Part shown: positions 8,630 through 20,439 of the stretch, in pieces
How the letters are laid out: each line of letters starts with the position of its first letter
How positions within the stretch are numbered: position 1 is the stretch's first letter
DNA from: Muricea muricata
Lineage: Eukaryota; Cnidaria; Anthozoa; Malacalcyonacea; Plexauridae
NCBI GenBank assembly: GCA_963855995.1
Contig: OY979716.1
Coordinates: 55,953,907 to 56,017,906 of the forward strand
Length of the DNA: 64,000 bases
Direction: 5' to 3'
The notes under the pieces: model-generated
The model's input: only the letters and a program-made list of their open reading frames with translations
The model's database searches: none
Told to the model about the DNA's origin: nothing
Translations under genes and position numbers: made by a program

Positions 8630-9060
8630 AACCATTTCAAATGTGTAGATAAAACGTTATTGTTGTAATCCAAGCACTGAAAATTTTCTCTTGTTTCGTA
8701 TCAATTTCACTCAGTCACAAATTCAAAACGAATTTAAATTAGTATCAATCAATTTATGTGTAGACTTCTCGTTTTTGCAGGAGAGATACTGCATGTGTAA
8801 TAGTATTAACAGCATGTTTGCCATTTGGTATAATTCAAACTATGGTTCCAGTACGATTACCTAATTCTAGAAAAAGTTAAAATTAGCTGGGGAAATCTGT
8901 AATGAATTTGTAGACAACCCTTCATCGAAGGTACGACAATTACATCATCTTCTAGAACGAATTTTTCTAGAAAAAATTAATTTCTCCAGCACTGGTGAGC
9001 AATGTAGTCAATATAACCATTCTCAATAGCAATTTTTAAAAAAGAACAAGAGGAAGAAAA

Positions 9061-9084
9061 CGTCCCTGGATGGATTTGAACCAT

Positions 9085-9117
<33 letters not shown>

Positions 9118-9134
9118 CATTGCGCCACAGAGAC
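9061..9134 (-). tRNA. tRNA-Asn(GTT)
   Basis: Same sequence as the unit 1 gene. Confidence 0.97.
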
Positions 9135-9263
9135 TTTCGCAAGATGTGAAAGTGCAAGTCACGTGCAAGATTAATCAAATGCCTTGCAAGATATGGACAT
9201 ATAGTTTAGACCTCAATGAACTGAAATGCTGGTGTAACTAAGCACGTGGTAAAAAAATTTAAG

Positions 9264-9335
9264 TAGCAGAGAGTGGTTTCGATCCACCGACCTCTGGGTT
9301 ATGGGCCCAGCACGCTTCCACTGCGCCACTCTGCT
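9264..9335 (-). tRNA. Initiator tRNA-Met(CAT)
   Basis: Same sequence as the unit 1 gene. Confidence 0.97.
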
Positions 9336-10143
9336 TAATTTGCTAAATTGCATGCGTGGTTATGCATAAGCTAACTCAAATTAATTAATTAACAAAATAA
9401 TACGATATTATATTTTCCTTATATCTAAGAAAATCCTGTCTCTAAAGTTTCTCGTCTTCTAATTAAGCTTCACCTACCATTTTTTATTCCGAAACACCTG
9501 CATTCTTGAGATGAATAGATGTGTGCAGCTTAGCTTGCTTGTTTCCTGGTGTCATGCTTGGCACTTTTGACTTTTAATCCAAGAATCCAAATTGAAATCT
9601 TGGCAGTATATGCTATTATTTTGTACTTTTTGCCGCTTGATTCCGTAAAAATACTTTAAACTCGTGCCCGGCTTACTTCTCAAGCGCTATTATTCTCGCC
9701 TAGTTTGGGAGAAGTCACGCTTCGGTTCCCGTACAATCCCATGATTTAGCCTATTCAAAAAGTTTGAAAACGAAGCACGATTAAACTATTTTGTTTCTGG
9801 CAAACAAATGTCCACAAACGTGCTATTTTCTTCCGTCATACATAAAAATTTCATCACGGTTCCATTTGCGGAAATCAGACAACTTGATGTTGATATAGAA
9901 GTGTTATACCATATGATTCCTGCATTGTTGCAAATGTTCTGGTTGTTCGAAGCGCATTATTGGAAAACATACAAAAGAGAAAATACAGTATGGAACAGGC
10001 CTGTAATAAAAAGCAAGACCGATAAAAGGTAATATACTTGAAACAAAGCATGAAAAAGTTTGACTTTCACATTTGAAACAGCGAAAACTTAATTCTTTTT
10101 ATTCATCCACACGAAACTACTACTCAATTCAAAATTACTTCCT

Positions 10144-10216
10144 TTGTCTGTGTGAGGATCGAACTCACAACATTGGCATTATTAGCACCACGCTCTACCT
10201 ACTGAGCTAACAGACC
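10144..10216 (-). tRNA. tRNA-Ile(AAT), acceptor end mismatch
   Basis: Three changes together: C72 to A, which leaves a G1-A72 mismatch; C39 to U, which gives a G31-U39 wobble at the top of the anticodon stem; and C48 to U. The end mismatch probably reduces 5' and 3' processing or charging. Anticodon AAT is kept. Confidence 0.85.
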
Positions 10217-10647
10217 GACCATTCCAAATGCTTAGATAAAACGTTATTGTTGTAATCCAAGCACTGAAAATTTTCTCTTGTTTCGTATCAATTTCACTCA
10301 GTCACAAATTCAAAACGAATTTGAATTAGTATCAATCAATTTATGTGTAGACTTCTCGTTTTTGCAGGAGAGCCACTGCATGTGTAATAGTATTAACAGC
10401 ATGTTTGCCATTTGGTGTAATTCAAACTATGGTTCTAGTACGATTACCTAATTCTAGAAAAAGTTAAAATTAGCTGGGGAAATCTGTAATGAATTTGTAG
10501 ACAACCCTTCATCGAAGGTACGACAATTACATCATCTTCTAGAACGAATTCTTCTAGAAAAAATTAAGTTCTCCAGCACTGGTGAGCAATGTAGTCAATA
10601 TAACCATTCTCCATAGCAATTTTTAAAAAAGAACAAGAGGAAGAAAA

Positions 10648-10671
10648 CGTCCCTGGATGGATTTGAACCAT

Positions 10672-10704
<33 letters not shown>

Positions 10705-10721
10705 CATTGCGCCATAGAGAC
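10648..10721 (-). tRNA. tRNA-Asn(GTT), A7-C66 mismatch
   Basis: G7 is A, so the last acceptor-stem pair becomes A-C. Promoter boxes and anticodon are intact. Confidence 0.9.
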
Positions 10722-10850
10722 TTTCGCAAGATGTGAAAGTGCAGGTCACGTGCAAGATTAATCAAATGCCTTGCAAGATATGGACATATAGTTTAGACCT
10801 CAATGAACTGAAATGCTGGTGTAACTAAGCACGTGGTAAAAAAATTTAAG

Positions 10851-10922
10851 TAGCAGAGAGTGGTTTCGATCCACCGACCTCTGGGTTATGGGCCCAGCAC
10901 GCTTCCACTGCGCCACTCTGCT
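10851..10922 (-). tRNA. Initiator tRNA-Met(CAT)
   Basis: Same sequence as the unit 1 gene: the only intact tRNA gene of this unit. Confidence 0.97.
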
Positions 10923-11730
10923 TAATTTGCTAAATTGCATGCGTGGTTATGCATAAGCTAACTCAAATTAATTAATTAACAAAATAATACGATATTATAT
11001 TTTCCTTATATCTAAGAAAATCCTGTCTCTAAAGTTTCTCGTCTTCTAATTAAGCTTCACCTGCCATTTTTTATTCCGAAACACCTGCATTCTTGAGATG
11101 AATAGATGTGTGCAGCTTAGCTTGCTGGTTTCCTGGTGTCATGCTTAGCACTTTTGACTTTTAATCCAAGAATCCAAATTGAAATCTTGGCAGTAAATGC
11201 TATTATTTTGTACTTTTTGCCGCTTGATTCCGTAAAAATACTTTAAACTCGTGCCCGGCTTACTTCTCAAGCGCTATTATTCTCGCCTAGTTTGGGAGAA
11301 GTCACGCTTCGGTTCCCGTACAATCCCATGATTTAGCCTATTCAAAAAGTTTGAAAACGAAGCACGATTAAACTATTTTGTTTCTGGCAAACAAATGTCC
11401 ACAAACGTGCTATTTTCTTCCGTCATACATAAAAATTTCATCACGGTTCCATTTGCGGAAATCAGACAACTTGATGTTGATATAGAAGTGTTATACCATA
11501 TGATTCCTGCATTGTTGCAAATGTTCTGGTTGTTCGAAGCGCATTATTGGAAAACATACAAAAGAGAAAATACAGTATGGAACAGGCCTGTAATAAAAAG
11601 CAAGACCGATAAAAGGAAATATACTTGAAACAAAGCATGAAAAAGTTTGACTTTCACATTTGAAACAGCGAAAACTTAGTTCTTTTTATTCATCCACACG
11701 AAACTACTACTCAATTCAAAATTACTTCCT

Positions 11731-11803
11731 TGGTCTGTGTGAGGATCGAACTCACGACATTGGCGTTATTAGCACCACGCTCTACCTACTGAGCTAACAG
11801 ACC
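11731..11803 (-). tRNA. tRNA-Ile(AAT)
   Basis: Intact U20 form. Confidence 0.97.
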
Positions 11804-12234
11804 GACCATTCCAAATGTGTAGATAAAACGTTATTGTTGTAATCCAAGCACTGAAAATTTTCTCTTGTTTCGTATCAATTTCACTCAGTCACAAATTCAA
11901 AACGAATTTGAATTAGTATCAATCAATTTATGTGTAGACTTCTCGTTTTTGCAGGAGAGCCACTGCATGTGTAATAGTATTAACAGCATGTTTGCCATTT
12001 GGTATAATTCAAACTATGGTTCTAGTACGATTACCTAATTCTAGAAAAAGTTAAAATTAGCTGGGGAAATCTGTAATGAATTTGTAGACAACCCTTCATC
12101 GAAGGTACGACAATTACATCATCTTCTAGAACGAATTCTTCTAGAAAAAATTAATTTCTCCAGCACTGGTGAGCAATGTAGTCAATATAACCATTCTCAA
12201 TAGCAATTTTTAAAAAAGAACAAGAGGAAGAAAA

Positions 12235-12258
12235 CGTCCCTGGATGGATTTGAACCAT

Positions 12259-12291
<33 letters not shown>

Positions 12292-12308
12292 CATTGCGCC
12301 ACAGAGAC
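12235..12308 (-). tRNA. tRNA-Asn(GTT)
   Basis: Same sequence as the unit 1 gene. Confidence 0.97.
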
Positions 12309-12437
12309 TTTCGCAAGATGTGAAAGTGCAAGTCACGTGCAAGATTAATCAAATGCCTTGCAAGATATGGACATATAGTTTAGACCTCAATGAACTGAAA
12401 TGCTGGTGTAACTAAGCACGTGGTAAAAAAATTTAAG

Positions 12438-12509
12438 TAGCAGAGAGTGGTTTCGATCCACCGACCTCTGGGTTATGGGCCCAGCACGCTTCCACTGCGC
12501 CACTCTGCT
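12438..12509 (-). tRNA. Initiator tRNA-Met(CAT)
   Basis: Same sequence as the unit 1 gene. Confidence 0.97.
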
Positions 12510-13317
12510 TAATTTGCTAAATTGCATGCGTGGTTATGCATAAGCTAACTCAAATTAATTAATTAACAAAATAATACGATATTATATTTTCCTTATATCT
12601 AAGAAAATCCTGTCTCTAAAGTTTCTGGTCTTCTAATTAAGCTTCACCTGCCATTTTTTATTCCGAAACACCTGCATTCTTGAGATGAATAGATGTGTGC
12701 AGCTTAGCTTGCTGGTTTCCTGGTGTCATGCTTAGCACTTTTGACTTTTAATCCAAGAATCCAAATTGAAATCTTGGCAGTAAATGCTATTATTTTGTAC
12801 TTTTTGCCGCTTGATTCCGTAAAAATACTTTAAACTCGTGCCCGGCTTACTTCTCAAGCGCTATTATTCTCGCCTAGTTTGGGAGAAGTCACGCTTCGGT
12901 TCCCGTACAATCCCATGATTTAGCCTATTCAAAAAGTTTGAAAACGAAGCACGATTAAACTATTTTGTTTCTGGCAAACAAATGTCCACAAACGTGCTAT
13001 TTTCTTCCGTCATACATAAAAATTTCATCACGGTTCCATTTGCGGAAATCAGACAACTTGATGTTGATATAGAAGTGTTATACCATATGATTCCTGCATT
13101 GTTGCAAATGTTCTGGTTGTTCGAAGCGCATTATTGGAAAACATACAAAAGAGAAAATACAGTATGGAACAGGCCTGTAATAAAAAGCAAGACCGATAAA
13201 AGGAAATATACTTGAAACAAAGCATGAAAAAGTTTGACTTTCACATTTGAAACAGCGAAAACTTAATTCTTTTTATTCATCCACACGAAACTACTACTCA
13301 ATTCAAAATTACTTTTT

Positions 13318-13390
13318 TGGTCTGTGTGAGGATCGAACTCACGACATTGGCGTTGTTAGCACCACGCTCTACCTACTGAGCTAACAGACC
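13318..13390 (-). tRNA. tRNA-Ile body with AAC (Val) anticodon
   Basis: One change from the normal U20 Ile gene: position 36 is C instead of U, so the anticodon loop is CTAACAA and the anticodon AAC (13355-13357). All stems, A73 and both promoter boxes are intact. After A34-to-inosine editing it would pair with valine codons GUU, GUC and GUA. Because ValRS relies on A35 and C36 while IleRS also reads the anticodon, it may be charged with valine and work as a tRNA-Val, or be charged with isoleucine and misread; the sequence cannot decide. The unit 17 copy is the same. Confidence 0.9.
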
Positions 13391-13821
13391 GACCATTCCA
13401 AATGCTTAGATAAAACGTTATTGTTGTAATCCAAGCACTGAAAATTTTCTCTTGTTTCGTATCAATTTCACTCAGTCACAAATTCAAAACGAATTTGAAT
13501 TAGTATCAATCAATTTATGTGTAGACTTCTCGTTTTTGCAGGAGAGCCACTGCATGTGTAATAGTATTAACAGCATGTTTGCCATTTGGTATAATTCAAA
13601 CTATGGTTCTAGTACGATTACCTAATTCTAGAAAAAGTTAAAATTAGCTGGGGAAATCTGTAATGAATTTGTAGACAACCCTTCATCGAAGGTACGACAA
13701 TTACATCATCTTCTAGAACGAATTCTTCTAGAAAAAATTAATTTCTCCAGCACTGGTGAGCAATGTAGTCAATATAACCATTCTCAATAGCAATTTTTAA
13801 AAAAGAACAAGAGGAAGAAAA

Positions 13822-13845
13822 CGTCCCTGGATGGATTTGAACCAT

Positions 13846-13878
<33 letters not shown>

Positions 13879-13895
13879 CATTGCGCCACAGAGAC
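13822..13895 (-). tRNA. tRNA-Asn(GTT)
   Basis: Same sequence as the unit 1 gene. Confidence 0.97.
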
Positions 13896-14024
13896 TTTCG
13901 CAAGATGTGAAAGTGCAGGTCACGTGCAAGATTAATCAAATGCCTTGCAAGATATGGACATATAGTTTAGACCTCAATGAACTGAAATGCTGGTGTAACT
14001 AAGCACGTGGTAAAAAAATTTAAG

Positions 14025-14096
14025 TAGCAGAGAGTGATTTCGATCCACCGACCTCTGGGTTATGGGCCCAGCACGCTTCCACTGCGCCACTCTGCT
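14025..14096 (-). tRNA. Initiator tRNA-Met(CAT), C61U
   Basis: C61 is U, turning the conserved G53-C61 pair that closes the T loop into a G-U wobble and changing the B box to GGATCGAAATC. Folding is still possible; transcription may be reduced. Eight units share this allele. Confidence 0.9.
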
Positions 14097-14904
14097 TAAT
14101 TTGCTAAATTGCATGCGTGGTTATGCATAAGCTAACTCAAATTAATTAATTAACAAAATAATACGATATTATATTTTCCTTATATCTAAGAAAATCCTGT
14201 CTCTAAAGTTTCTCGTCTTCTAATTAAGCTTCACCTACCATTTTTTATTCCGAAACACCTGCATTCTTGAGATGAATAGATGTGTGCAGCTTAGCTTGCT
14301 GGTTTCCTGGTGTCATGCTTAGCACTTTTGACTTTTAATCCAAGAATCCAAATTGAAATCTTGGCAGTAAATGCTATTATTTTGTACTTTTTGCCGCTTG
14401 ATTCCGTAAAAATACTTTAAACTCGTGCCCGGCTTACTTCTCAAGCGCTATTATTCTCGCCTAGTTTGGGAGAAGTCACGCTTCGGTTCCCGTACAATCC
14501 CATGATTTAGCCTATTCAAAAAGTTTGAAAACGAAGCACGATTAAACTATTTTGTTTCTGGCAAACAAATGTCCACAAACGTGCTATTTTCTTCCGTCAT
14601 ACATAAAAATTTCATCACGGTTCCATTTGCGGAAATCAGACAACTTGATGTTGATATAGAAGTGTTATACCATATGATTCCTGCATTGTTGCAAATGTTC
14701 TGGTTGTTCGAAGCGCATTATTGGAAAACATACAAAAGAGAAAATACAGTATGGAACAGGCCTGTAATAAAAAGCAAGACCGATAAAAGGAAATATACTT
14801 GAAACAAAGCATGAAAAAGTTTGACTTTCACATTTGAAACAGCGAAAACTTAATTCTTTTTATTCATCCACACGAAACTACTACTCAATTCAAAATTACT
14901 TCCT

Positions 14905-14977
14905 TGGTCTGTGTGAGGATCGAACTCACGACATTGGCGTTATTAGCACCACGCTCTACCTACTGAGCTAACAGACC
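14905..14977 (-). tRNA. tRNA-Ile(AAT)
   Basis: Intact U20 form. Confidence 0.97.
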
Positions 14978-15408
14978 GACCATTCCAAATGCTTAGATAA
15001 AACGTTATTGTTGTAATCCAAGCACTGAAAATTTTCTCTTGTTTCGTATCAATTTCACTCAGTCACAAATTCAAAACGAATTTGAATTAGTATCAATCAA
15101 TTTATGTGTAGACTTCTCGTTTTTGCAGGAGAGCCACTGCATGTGTAATAGTATTAACAGCATGTTTGCCATTTGGTATAATTCAAACTATGGTTCTAGT
15201 ACGATTACCTAATTCTAGAAAAAGTTAAAATTAGCTGGGGAAATCTGTAATGAATTTGTAGACAACCCTTCATCGAAGGTACGACAATTACATCATCTTC
15301 TAGAACGAATTCTTCTAGAAAAAATTAATTTCTCCAGCACTGGTGAGCAATGTAGTCAATATAACCATTCTCAATAGCAATTTTTAAAAAAGAACAAGAG
15401 GAAGAAAA

Positions 15409-15432
15409 CGTCCCTAGATGGATTTGAACCAT

Positions 15433-15465
<33 letters not shown>

Positions 15466-15482
15466 CATTGCGCCACAGAGAC
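15409..15482 (-). tRNA. tRNA-Asn(GTT), G7-U66 wobble
   Basis: C66 is U, giving a tolerated G-U pair at the base of the acceptor stem. Marks all five type G units. Confidence 0.95.
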
Positions 15483-15611
15483 TTTCGCAAGATGTGAAAG
15501 TGCAGGTCACGTGCAAGATTAATCAAATGCCTTGCAAGATATGGACATATAGTTTAGACCTCAATGAACTGAAATGCTGGTGTAACTAAGCACGTGGTAA
15601 AAAAATTTAAG

Positions 15612-15683
15612 TAGCAGAGAGTGGTTTCGATCCACCGACCTCTGGGTTATGGGCCCAGCACGCTTCCACTGCGCCACTCTGCT
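15612..15683 (-). tRNA. Initiator tRNA-Met(CAT)
   Basis: Same sequence as the unit 1 gene. Confidence 0.97.
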
Positions 15684-16491
15684 TAATTTGCTAAATTGCA
15701 TGCGTGGTTATGCATAAGCTAACTCAAATTAATTAATTAACAAAATAATACCATATTATATTTTCCTTATATCTAAGAAAATCCTGTCTCTAAAGTTTCT
15801 CGTCTTCTAATTAAGCTTCACCTACCATTTTTTATTCCGAAACACCTGCATTCTTGAGATGAATAGATGTGTGCAGCTTAGCTTGCTTGTTTCCTGGTGT
15901 CATGCTTAGCACTTTTGACTTTTAATCCAAGAATCCAAATTGAAATCTTGGCAGTATATGCTATTATTTTGTACTTTTTGCCGCTTGATTCCGTAAAAAT
16001 ACTTTAAACTCGTGCCCGGCTTACTTCTCAAGCGCTATTATTCTCGCCTAGTTTGGGAGAAGTCACGCTTCGGTTCCCGTACAATCCCATGATTTAGCCT
16101 ATTCAAAAAGTTTGAAAACGAAGCACGATTAAACTATTTTGTTTCTGGCAAACAAATGTCCACAAGCGTGCTATTTTCTTCCGTCATACATAAAAATTTC
16201 ATCACGGTTCCATTTGCGGAAATCAGACAACTTGATGTTGATATAGAAGTGTTATACCATATGATTCCTGCATTGTTGCAAATGTTCTGGTTGTTCGAAG
16301 CGCATTATTGGAAAACATACAAAAGAGAAAATACAGTATGGAACAGGCCTGTAATAAAAAGCAAGACCGATAAAAGGAAATATACTTGAAACAAAGCATG
16401 AAAAAGTTTGACTTTCACATTTGAAACAGCGAAAACTTAATTCTTTTTATTCATCCACATGAAACTACTACTCAATTCAAAATTACTTCCT

Positions 16492-16564
16492 TGGTCTGTG
16501 TGAGGATCGAACTCACGACATTGGCGTTATTAGCACCACGCTCTTCCTACTGAGCTAACAGACC
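16492..16564 (-). tRNA. tRNA-Ile(AAT)
   Basis: A20 form. Confidence 0.97.
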
Positions 16565-16995
16565 GACCATTCCAAATGCTTAGATAAAACGTTATTGTTG
16601 TAATCCAAGCACTGAAAATTTTCTCTTGTTTCGTATCAATTTCACTCAGTCACAAATTCAAAACGAATTTAAATTAGTATCAATCAATTTATGTGTAGAC
16701 TTCTCGTTTTTGCAGGAGAGCCACTGCATGTGTAATAGTATTAACAGCATGTTTGCCATTTGGTATAATTCAAACTATGGTTCTAGTACGATTACCTAAT
16801 TCTAGAAAAAGTTAAAATTAGCTGGGGAAATCTGTAATGAATTTGTAGACAACCCTTCATCGAAGGTACGACAATTACATCATCTTCTAGAACGAATTTT
16901 TCTAGAAAAAATTAATTTCTCCAGCACTGGTGAGCAATGTAGTCAATATAAACATTCTCAATAGCAATTTTTAAAAAAGAACAAGAGGAAGAAAA

Positions 16996-17019
16996 CGTCC
17001 CTGGATGGATTTGAACCAT

Positions 17020-17052
<33 letters not shown>

Positions 17053-17069
17053 CATTGCGCCACAGAGAC
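16996..17069 (-). tRNA. tRNA-Asn(GTT)
   Basis: Same sequence as the unit 1 gene. Confidence 0.97.
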
Positions 17070-17198
17070 TTTCGCAAGATGTGAAAGTGCAGGTCACGTG
17101 CAAGATTAATCAAATGCCTTGCAAGATATGGACATATAGTTTAGACCTCAATGAACTGAAATGCTGGTGTAACTAAGCACGTGGTAAAAAAATTTAAG

Positions 17199-17270
17199 TA
17201 GCAGAGAGTGGTTTCGATCCACCGACCTCTGGGTTATGGGCCCAGCACGCTTCCACTGCGCCACTCTGCT
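17199..17270 (-). tRNA. Initiator tRNA-Met(CAT)
   Basis: Same sequence as the unit 1 gene. Confidence 0.97.
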
Positions 17271-18078
17271 TAATTTGCTAAATTGCATGCGTGGTTATGC
17301 ATAAGCTAACTCAAATTAATTAATTAACAAAATAATACCATATTATATTTTCCTTATATCTAAGAAAATCCTGTCTCTAAAGTTTCTCGTCTTCTAATTA
17401 AGCTTCACCTACCATTTTTTATTCCGAAACACCTGCATTCTTGAGATGAATAGATGTGTGCAGCTTAGCTTGCTTGTTTCCTGGTGTCATGCTTAGCACT
17501 TTTGACTTTTAATCCAAGAATCCAAATTGAAATCTTGGCAGTATATGCTATTATTTTGTACTTTTTGCCGCTTGATTCCGTAAAAATACTTTAAACTCGT
17601 GCCCGGCTTACTTCTCAAGCGCTATTATTCTCGCCTAGTTTGGGAGAAGTCACGCTTCGGTTCCCGTACAATCCCATGATTTAGCCTATTCAAAAAGTTT
17701 GAAAACGAAGCACGATTAAACTATTTTGTTTCTGGCAAACAAATGTCCACAAGCGTGCTATTTTCTTCCGTCATACATAAAAATTTCATCACGGTTCCAT
17801 TTGCGGAAATCAGACAACTTGATGTTGATATAGAAGTGTTATACCATATGATTCCTGCATTGTTGCAAATGTTCTGGTTGTTCGAAGCGCATTATTGGAA
17901 AACATACAAAAGAGAAAATACAGTATGGAACAGGCCTGTAATAAAAAGCAAGACCGATAAAAGGAAATATACTTGAAACAAAGCATGAAAAAGTTTGACT
18001 TTCACATTTGAAACAGCGAAAACTTAATTCTTTTTATACATTTACATGAAACTACTACTCAATTCAAAATTACTTCCT

Positions 18079-18151
18079 TGGTCTGTGTGAGGATCGAACT
18101 CACGACATTGGCGTTATTAGCACCACGCTCTTCCTACTGAGCTAACAGACC
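18079..18151 (-). tRNA. tRNA-Ile(AAT)
   Basis: A20 form. Confidence 0.97.
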
Positions 18152-18582
18152 GACCATTCCAAATGCTTAGATAAAACGTTATTGTTGTAATCCAAGCACT
18201 GAAAATTTTCTCTTGTTTCGTATCAATTTCACTCAGTCACAAATTCAAAACGAATTTAAATTAGTATCAATCAATTTATGTGTAGACTTCTCGTTTTTGC
18301 AGGAGAGCCACTGCATGTGTAATAGTATTAACAGCATGTTTGCCATTTGGTATAATTCAAACTATGGTTCTAGTACGATTACCTAATTCTAGAAAAAGTT
18401 AAAATTAGCTGGGGAAATCTGTAATGAATTTGTAGACAACCCTTCATCGAAGGTACGACAATTACATCATCTTCTAGAACGAATTTTTCTAGAAAAAATT
18501 AATTTCTCCAGCACTGGTGAGCAATGTAGTCAATATAAACATTCTCAATAGCAATTTTTAAAAAAGAACAAGAGGAAGAAAA

Positions 18583-18606
18583 CGTCCCTGGATGGATTTG
18601 AACCAT

Positions 18607-18639
<33 letters not shown>

Positions 18640-18656
18640 CATTGCGCCACAGAGAC
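18583..18656 (-). tRNA. tRNA-Asn(GTT)
   Basis: Same sequence as the unit 1 gene. Confidence 0.97.
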
Positions 18657-18785
18657 TTTCGCAAGATGTGAAAGTGCAGGTCACGTGCAAGATTAATCAA
18701 ATGCCTTGCAAGATATGGACATATAGTTTAGACCTCAATGAACTGAAATGCTGGTGTAACTAAGCACGTGGTAAAAAAATATAAG

Positions 18786-18857
18786 TAGCAGAGAGTGGTT
18801 TCGATCCACCGACCTCTGGGTTATGGGCCCAGCACGCTTCCACTGCGCCACTCTGCT
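18786..18857 (-). tRNA. Initiator tRNA-Met(CAT)
   Basis: Same sequence as the unit 1 gene. Confidence 0.97.
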
Positions 18858-19660
18858 TGATTTGCTAAATTGCATGCGTGGTTATGCATAAGCTAACTCA
18901 AATTAATTAATTAACAAAATAATACGATATTATATTTTCGTTATATCTAAGAAAATCCTATCTCTAATGTTTCTCGTCTTCTAATTAAGCTTCACCTACC
19001 ATTTTTTATTCCGAAACACCTGCATTCTTGAGATGAATAGATGTGTGCAGCTTGCTGGTTTCCTGGTGTCATGCTTAGCACTTTTGACTTTTAATCCAAG
19101 AATCCAAATTGAAATCTTGGCAGTAAATGCTATTATTTTGTACTTTTTGCCGCTTGATTCCGTAAAAATACTTTAAACTCGTGCCCGGCTTACTTCTCAA
19201 GCGCTATTATTCTCGCCTAGTTTGGGAGAAGTCACGCTTCGGTTCCCGTACAATCCCATGATTTAGCCTATTCAAAAAGTTTGAAAACGAAGCACGATTA
19301 AACTATTTTGTTTCTGGCAAACAAATGTCCACAAACGTGCTATTTTCTTCCGTCATACATAAAAATTTCATCACGGTTCCATTTGCGGAAATCAGACAAC
19401 TTGATGTTGATATAGAAGTGTTATACCATATGATTCCTGCATTGTTGCAAATGTTCTGGTTGTTCGAAGCGCATTATTGGAAAACATACAAAAGAGAAAA
19501 TACAGTATGGAACAGGCCTGTAATAAAAAGCAAGACCGATAAAAGGAAATATACTTGAAACAAAGCATGAAAAAGTTTGACTTTCACATTTGAAACAGCG
19601 AAAACTTAATTCTTTTTATTCATCCACACGAAACTACTACTCAATTCAAAATTACTTCCT

Positions 19661-19733
19661 TGGTCTGTGTGAGGATCGAACTCACGACATTGGCGTTATT
19701 AGCACCACGCTCTACCTACTGAGCTAACAGACC
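19661..19733 (-). tRNA. tRNA-Ile(AAT)
   Basis: Intact U20 form. Confidence 0.97.
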
Positions 19734-20164
19734 GACCATTCCAAATGCTTAGATAAAACGTTATTGTTGTAATCCAAGCACTGAAAATTTTCTCTTGTTT
19801 CGTATCAATTTCACTCAGTCACAAATTCAAAACGAATTTGAATTAGTATCAATCAATTTATGTGTAGACTTCTCGTTTTTGCAGGAGAGCCACTGCATGT
19901 GTAATAGTATTAACAGCATGTTTGCCATTTGGTATAATTCAAACTATGGTTCTAGTACGATTACCTAATTCTAGAAAAAGTTAAAATTAGCTGGGGAAAT
20001 CTGTAATGAATTTGTAGACAACCCTTCATCGAAGGTACGACAATTACATCATCTTCTAGAACGAATTCTTCTAGAAAAAATTAATTTCTCCAGCACTGGT
20101 GAGCAATGTAGTCAATATAACCATTCTCAATAGCAATTTTTAAAAAAGAACAAGAGGAAGAAAA

Positions 20165-20188
20165 CGTCCCTGGATGGATTTGAACCAT

Positions 20189-20221
<33 letters not shown>

Positions 20222-20238
20222 CATTGCGCCACAGAGAC
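20165..20238 (-). tRNA. tRNA-Asn(GTT)
   Basis: Same sequence as the unit 1 gene. Confidence 0.97.
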
Positions 20239-20367
20239 TTTCGCAAGATGTGAAAGTGCAGGTCACGTGCAAGATTAATCAAATGCCTTGCAAGATATGG
20301 ACATATAGTTTAGACCTCAATGAACTGAAATGCTGGTGTAACTAAGCACGTGGTAAAAAAATTTAAG

Positions 20368-20439
20368 TAGCAGAGAGTGATTTCGATCCACCGACCTCTG
20401 GGTTATGGGCCCAGCACGCTTCCACTGCGCCACTCTGCT
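20368..20439 (-). tRNA. Initiator tRNA-Met(CAT), C61U
   Basis: T-stem C61U allele as in unit 9, here joined to the CTTGATTT 5' flank that elsewhere accompanies normal iMet. Confidence 0.9.

Larger units (their letters stand above)
7921..9502. repeat. Repeat unit 6 (type B, 1,582 bp)
   Basis: Same markers as unit 2; first unit of higher-order copy 1. Confidence 0.97.
9503..11089. repeat. Repeat unit 7 (type D, 1,587 bp)
   Basis: Type D markers: CTTGGCAC, AAAAGGTAAT (ends the 77-codon frame three codons early), CCTTTGTCTG, GGTGTAATTC, TTAAGTTCTCC, TCTCCATAGC, CGCCATAGAG, and CCTGCCAT at the end. Confidence 0.97.
11090..12676. repeat. Repeat unit 8 (type E, 1,587 bp)
   Basis: Type E markers: long CTTGCTGG head, AACTTAGTTC, AATGTGTAG, GTGCAAGTC, TTTCTGGTC and CCTGCCAT. 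Confidence 0.97.
12677..14263. repeat. Repeat unit 9 (type F, 1,587 bp)
   Basis: Type F markers: ACTTTTTTGG beside tRNA-Ile, GCGTTGTTAGC in its anticodon loop, and GAGTGATTTC in iMet. Confidence 0.97.
14264..15850. repeat. Repeat unit 10 (type G, 1,587 bp)
   Basis: Type G markers: CCCTAGATGG in tRNA-Asn and ATACCATATTA in the AT-rich tail, long CTTGCTGG head. Confidence 0.97.
15851..17437. repeat. Repeat unit 11 (type H, 1,587 bp)
   Basis: Type H markers: front half as type A (CTTGCTTG, AGCGTG, Ile A20, ATAAACATT) but TTTAAG trailer, CTTAATTT, ATACCATATTA and CTGTCTCTAAAG. Confidence 0.97.
17438..19024. repeat. Repeat unit 12 (type I, 1,587 bp)
   Basis: Type I markers: ATACATTTACATG near 18037, A20 Ile, ATAAG trailer, TTCGTTATATC, CTATCTCTAATG. 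Confidence 0.97.
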
